In this document: piece after piece, positions 48,081-50,918 of the stretch
Layout of the letters: each line of letters opens with the position of its first letter
Position numbering within the stretch: the first letter of the stretch is position 1
Source: a virus
Length of the DNA stretch: 50,918 bases
Strand: one strand, 5' to 3'
IMG/VR virus record: IMGVR_UViG_3300042305_001936
Location: 1 to 50,918 of that record
Notes under the pieces: generated by a model
Databases searched by the model: none
The model's input: only the letters and a program-made list of their open reading frames with translations
What the model was told of the DNA's origin: nothing
Program-made: the position numbers and the translations under genes

Positions 48081-48332
48081 TCAGAACGACATCAGTGCGA
48101 TTTCGGCAGGGGTCTTCTCCATGAGCTTGGCGAGGTCGGCCTCCGCTCGGGCAACAAGAGTGCGCATGCGCTGAATCTCTTTGATGCGGCTGGCGATGAC
48201 GGCTTTGGCTTCGTCGCGCTCGGTGATGTTGAGCTCGGCGAGGGCTTCTTCGTAGATCGAGCGGGTCGAGTTGGGGTCGACGATCTCGGTGGAGCTGGTG
48301 GCTGTGGTGGTGAGGCTGGTGTCTTCAGTCAT
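48081..48332 (-). CDS. Coiled-coil hypothetical protein, 83 aa
   Basis: Thr/Ser-rich N-terminus (TEDTSLTTTATSSTE), then a charged coiled coil: SIYEEALAELNITERDEAKA and EIQRMRTLVARAEADLAKLM. Between DUF932 and the 133-aa gene. Possibly an oligomeric accessory protein; function unknown. Confidence 0.65.
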   Translation of the reverse strand: MTEDTSLTTTATSSTEIVDPNSTRSIYEEALAELNITERDEAKAVIASRIKEIQRMRTLVARAEADLAKLMEKTPAEIALMSF

Positions 48333-48393
48333 GAGAGGCGAGGGTGGATGGGGTAGGGGGTTCGGGTCTTACATGCGGCGCAACGCCCCGGGG

Positions 48394-49470
48394 TCACACC
48401 AGGGCGAGGCAGGCTTCGCGGGCGCGGTCGATGCGCTTGGCGGAGCTGCCGCCCCAGAGGCTCTCCAGGCGGGCGCGGGCCCGCTCGGTCTCGTCCTTGG
48501 CGCGGCCAGCGTCGTGGGTCTCGAACTGGGTGATGGAGTTGAAGAGGGCGTAGGCGGTGCCGCGCACGCCTTCGAGCTGGGTGCCCATGCCGGTGGAGCC
48601 GGCGTAGTGGCTGCGGATGGTTTCGACCTCGGGGAGGTCGGCCAGGGTGCGGGGGCGCTTGGTGTCGGTGGTCCTGTCTCGGATGGGGGTGGCGAGCTTG
48701 TCGGCGAATGTGGCCTCGAGGACGCGGCGGGCGATCTCAGGGGTGAGCTGCACCGTGGTGAGGGCACGCATCTGGTCCAGGGTCTGGGCGAAGCTGCGGC
48801 GCTCCAGGTTGATGAGTTGGGGGAGGGACGAGGCGAAGGCGGTGACCGAGCTGGTGTGCTTGCGGCGGAGGCCGGAGCCGTCGGAAACGGCCTGGGTAGA
48901 CGCCTTGCCGGTGAGATGGGTCAACTGATTGGCGCAGAAGAGGCGGACGTCGGAGAAGAACGCGCCGAAGCCACTGGAGCCGTCGTGGGAGTTGAACAGG
49001 TGGATGTAGCGACGGATGCGGTCACCGGGGACGACTTCGCCCTCGGTGGAGATGGAGGCGGTGGCGAAGACCTTGCGGCCCCCACGGATGGCCAGGACGG
49101 ACTCGATCTGGATGTCCTCCCGGAGGTAGTCCAGGAGGTTGATCAGGGCGCTGTTCTGGACGGGGGTGTAGCCCGAGCCGTGGATGCCCAGGCACTGGTC
49201 GTTGTCGGAGCGCACGATGGAGCAGTGGTCTCGGGACTGGATAGGTCCGTCGGCGCCCAGGAAGTAAACGGGACGCTTCTCGGCAGTCCAGTTGAGGCCG
49301 GCGATCTCGAAGGCTTCGCTGGCGGAGACGTTCTCGGGGACGAGGGTGCCGACCTGGGCGGTGAGGGGGTTCACGGCGTAGCCGCGCTCGCGGTACTTGC
49401 CGTAGACGAGGGGGCCCTTGCCGTCGGCGGCGTAGGCGGTGGAGACGGAGTTGGGGGCGAAGGTACGCAT
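48394..49470 (-). CDS. DUF932 family protein, 358 aa
   Basis: Family signatures include VYFLGADGPIQSRDHCSIVR, LGIHGSGYTPVQNSALINLL and FFSDVRLFCANQLTHL, with a later MGTQLEGVRGTAYALFNSIT. DUF932 proteins are widespread in phages and plasmids, often highly expressed early. No enzymatic function is established to my knowledge; a DNA-associated role has been suggested from context. Length is usual. Strongly G+C-rich. Confidence 0.85.
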   Translation of the reverse strand: MRTFAPNSVSTAYAADGKGPLVYGKYRERGYAVNPLTAQVGTLVPENVSASEAFEIAGLNWTAEKRPVYFLGADGPIQSRDHCSIVRSDNDQCLGIHGSGYTPVQNSALINLLDYLREDIQIESVLAIRGGRKVFATASISTEGEVVPGDRIRRYIHLFNSHDGSSGFGAFFSDVRLFCANQLTHLTGKASTQAVSDGSGLRRKHTSSVTAFASSLPQLINLERRSFAQTLDQMRALTTVQLTPEIARRVLEATFADKLATPIRDRTTDTKRPRTLADLPEVETIRSHYAGSTGMGTQLEGVRGTAYALFNSITQFETHDAGRAKDETERARARLESLWGGSSAKRIDRAREACLALV

Positions 49471-49556
49471 GAGAGGAGAGGTGTGGATGAAAGGGGGCCG
49501 CGCTACTTGGAGAATGTAGGCGGGATGGGGCTATGGGTCAACCCGTTCGGGACGGG

Positions 49557-49808
49557 TCAGGCGGTGAGATGGAGTAGGTGGGCTTCGAGGTACTGCTTGA
49601 TCGCTCCGAAGTGGGCGAGGACCGCGTCACGCTCGGTGCGGGCCTGGGAGAAGGCAGCAGGCCCTTGCGGGTAATAGTCGCGGGCGTTGAACGTGGCGTC
49701 GCAGAAGGCGTCACGGGCCACGCAGACGGACTTGTAGGCGTGGTGGTACTCCTCGCGGAGAGTGTCCCGGCCGGTGCCGTTCAGGTGGAGGGTGGGGAGG
49801 GTGGTCAC
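49557..49808 (-). CDS. Small helical protein, 83 aa
   Basis: MTTLPTLHLNGTGRDTLREE, then YHHAYKSVCVARDAFCDATF and a helix ending HFGAIKQYLEAHLLHL. ATGA overlap with the upstream gene. Its stop lies in a weak hairpin (ACCCG/CGGGT, about 49543-49558) without a clear U-tract. Function unknown. Confidence 0.65.
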   Translation of the reverse strand: MTTLPTLHLNGTGRDTLREEYHHAYKSVCVARDAFCDATFNARDYYPQGPAAFSQARTERDAVLAHFGAIKQYLEAHLLHLTA

Positions 49809-49975
49809 TGGTCGTGATCAGTAAGTGGGGGGAGTGCCGCGATGAAACCTTGCAGCCAGGTGCCGACGTCCTCTGGGGGGAGGAAAGCGGTGATGCGAGG
49901 GTTGTTGTCGAGCTTGATTGCGATGCGCGGAGCCTCGCCAGGCTCGCGGGTGATGTCGAGTCGGATGGAGCGCAT
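49805..49975 (-). CDS. Small hypothetical protein, 56 aa
   Basis: MRSIRLDITREPGEAPRIAI, then NPRITAFLPPEDVGTWLQGF. Beta-beta-alpha pattern. The start shares a base with the preceding stop (TGATG) and its stop overlaps the next start (ATGA). Function unknown. Confidence 0.65.
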   Translation of the reverse strand: MRSIRLDITREPGEAPRIAIKLDNNPRITAFLPPEDVGTWLQGFIAALPPLTDHDQ

Positions 49976-50178
49976 CACTGAGAGACCTCGTTGAAGAAGC
50001 GGGAGCCCGGGCCGAAGTCGGCCAGGAGGTGGGGGAAGGCGGCCTCGATGCGGGCGCGGTTGGAGGAGTCGGCGATGAACCAGGCGGCGGCGAGTTGGGA
50101 GCAGAAGCCACCGCCGTGTTGCTGCATGACACAGAAGGTGCGGTGCAGCTGGAGAGGAGAGAGGGTGGTGCTTGTCAT
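49975..50178 (-). CDS. Small hypothetical protein, 67 aa
   Basis: MTSTTLSPLQLHRTFCVMQQ, HGGGFCSQLAAAWFIADSSN, then ARIEAAFPHLLADFG. ATGA overlap with the ribbon-helix-helix gene upstream. The pattern of an N-terminal helix then F-C-x-x-L-A-x-A-W resembles small phage proteins of unknown function. Confidence 0.65.
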   Translation of the reverse strand: MTSTTLSPLQLHRTFCVMQQHGGGFCSQLAAAWFIADSSNRARIEAAFPHLLADFGPGSRFFNEVSQ

Positions 50179-50339
50179 GAGGAAACAGGGGTGGGGGAAG
50201 CGTCCAGGGCACGCTCGATGAGGTAGGCCGCCAGGTTGGAGATGGAGCGCCCTTGCTTGTAGGAGCGCTCGGAGAGTTGGTGGGCTACGTGCTCGGGGAG
50301 CGTGACGGTGATGCGGTTGGAGATGCGGGGGCGGGTCAC
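50175..50339 (-). CDS. Ribbon-helix-helix (CopG-type) DNA-binding protein, 54 aa
   Basis: GTG start at 50339 (GTGA overlap with the preceding stop). NRITVTLPEHVAHQLSER is the beta strand plus helix A, and GRSISNLAAYLIERALD is helix B, the classic RHH layout with G-x-S turn. Likely a dimeric repressor of this early-type cluster; the target is not identifiable. Confidence 0.82.
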   Translation of the reverse strand: MTRPRISNRITVTLPEHVAHQLSERSYKQGRSISNLAAYLIERALDASPTPVSS

Positions 50340-50443
50340 GGGGCGTTGGGGTAGGGGTTGGGGGTGACTCCGGCGTCGGCGGCCTCGTGGTGGTAGAAGG
50401 CTGAGGCCCAGGCGGCGAAGTCGGGGTCAGGGGGGAGGGTCAT
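50336..50443 (-). CDS. Short protein, 35 aa
   Basis: MTLPPDPDFAAWASAFYHHE, then ADAGVTPNPYPNAP. The ATG overlaps the preceding stop and its stop overlaps the RHH start (GTGA), which is the main support. Longer upstream starts are non-protein-like. Function unknown. Confidence 0.55.
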   Translation of the reverse strand: MTLPPDPDFAAWASAFYHHEAADAGVTPNPYPNAP

Positions 50444-50697
50444 GGGTTGAATAGCCACTCTTTGAATCTGCACAGGGGCTGAGAACCTGATTGCCTCTTG
50501 GGGCTGCTCAGTGGAATTGGATCCCATTTTTCCAGTACCACTGACTGGCCTCGGGTGAGGCTTCGGTTTACATGGCGCATGGCGCCGCTGAGGGTTGAAC
50601 ACCGGACCACATTCGTCCAGCAGCCATGGTGCGGGTAAGGAAAGAACGAGCAGTCGGCGAGGCGGACATGCCAGCGGCGTCTTCTGTGGCGTGGCAT
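50440..50697 (-). CDS. Small basic protein with possible zinc ribbon, 85 aa
   Basis: Start placed at ATG 50697, which shares a base with the preceding stop (TGATG). Basic start (MPRHRRRRWHVRL), then FPYPHHGCWTNVVRCSTLSG, whose H-H-G-C ... C could bind a metal, and RGQSVVLEKWDP. Low-confidence family call; the frame is supported by overlaps on both sides. Confidence 0.5.
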   Translation of the reverse strand: MPRHRRRRWHVRLADCSFFPYPHHGCWTNVVRCSTLSGAMRHVNRSLTRGQSVVLEKWDPIPLSSPKRQSGSQPLCRFKEWLFNP

Positions 50698-50912
50698 CAC
50701 TCGCACCTCACAGGCAGACGAGCTAGTGCAGCTTGCCCGAGTTCTCGCTGGATGGCAGAAGCCGGACGAGGCCGCGACACAGGTAGCGTGAAACGTGCTA
50801 CGGCGCAGATCGAGGGGAAGCGCTTGTTGAGTGTTACCTCGGGGAAAGTAATGAGTTCGTCCCATGGGATTAGGACGGTTACGCTATTCATGGGCCCGAC
50901 AGTGGCGTGCAT
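50697..50912 (-). CDS. Small hypothetical protein, 71 aa, near the right edge
   Basis: MHATVGPMNSVTVLIPWDEL, then FPEVTLNKRFPSICAVARFT and a helical end. M8 (50891) may be the true start, and the frame could begin beyond the window. Its stop overlaps the start of the next gene (TGATG). Function unknown. Confidence 0.55.
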   Translation of the reverse strand: MHATVGPMNSVTVLIPWDELITFPEVTLNKRFPSICAVARFTLPVSRPRPASAIQRELGQAALARLPVRCE

Positions 50913-50918
50913 GTATTC

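Noticed and set aside
1-50918. HIP1 palindrome GCGATCGC enrichment expected in many cyanobacteria
   Set aside because: No clear copy was seen on reading; only near matches such as gcgatcga. It is not the repeated word here.
1-50918. Prophage signs: integrase, att sites, host flanks
   Set aside because: No integrase-like gene, no tRNA-end repeat and no host gene were found; a lytic or simply incomplete genome segment cannot be told apart.
1-50918. CRISPR arrays and tRNA genes
   Set aside because: No regularly spaced direct repeats with unique spacers and no cloverleaf-like sequence were seen; the short tandem repeats are in-frame coding repeats.

Overview
The whole window reads as one tailed-phage genome segment; no host gene, integrase, tRNA, rRNA or CRISPR array is visible. 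Almost every gene lies on the minus strand, so the map is read from right (50.9 kb) to left (1). The order terminase, portal, protease, capsid, connectors, tail tube, frameshifted chaperone, long tape measure, lambda M/L/K/J-like tail tip and fibres is that of a long non-contractile-tailed phage (siphovirus type). High G+C, fibre modules of a kind common in cyanophages, and several small-protein families that I associate with Synechococcus/Cyanobium suggest a picocyanobacterial host. That host call is inference.

Right arm, 50.9-42.0 kb: about 30 small, mostly unrecognised genes, many joined stop-to-start by ATGA, GTGA or TGATG overlaps. Recognisable members are a ribbon-helix-helix regulator (50175-50339), a DUF932 protein (48394-49470), a DUF551-like C-terminus (44393-45151), a cysteine-rich protein (44049-44393) and an Acb2-type anti-CBASS nucleotide sponge (43257-43466). 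A plus-strand intrinsic terminator at 47328-47356 has no obvious gene to terminate.

Packaging and head, 42.0-25.2 kb: dCTP deaminase, small and large terminase, a plus-strand HNH nuclease, portal, then about 7 kb that is not standard head machinery (below), then protease/scaffold, cement protein, major capsid and connector/terminator genes. A plus-strand XRE regulator (30121-30399) sits between the protease and the unusual block.

Unusual block, 30.5-37.4 kb: a 1,517-residue protein with lipase-like and acetyltransferase-like regions, a 212-residue protein, a 111-residue protein and a protein kinase. Five copies of a 12-residue cysteine tag, C-G-x3-[IV]-x4-[KD]-C, mark the modules, and several tags are followed by a hydrophobic stretch. 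The kinase frame has no convincing start codon. It is entered exactly by a -1 slip on GGGAAAG near the end of the 111-residue gene, giving a 568-residue product. I read this as a modular set of virion-borne, possibly injected, effector proteins; this is the best candidate for an undescribed system.

Tail, 25.2-0 kb: tail tube with an Ig-like domain followed by an intrinsic terminator, a G/GT chaperone pair with a textbook GGGAAAC slip site plus hairpin, a 2,071-residue tape measure carrying a muramidase-like domain, tail tip genes, two further tube-like proteins, a 1,360-residue fibre, smaller fibre proteins, small membrane proteins (one fused to a helix-turn-helix), and a second long fibre. 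A last gene runs off the left edge.

Across the window the octamer CTCGGGGG is strikingly frequent and polar: by eye, 38 copies on the plus strand against 6 on the minus strand.
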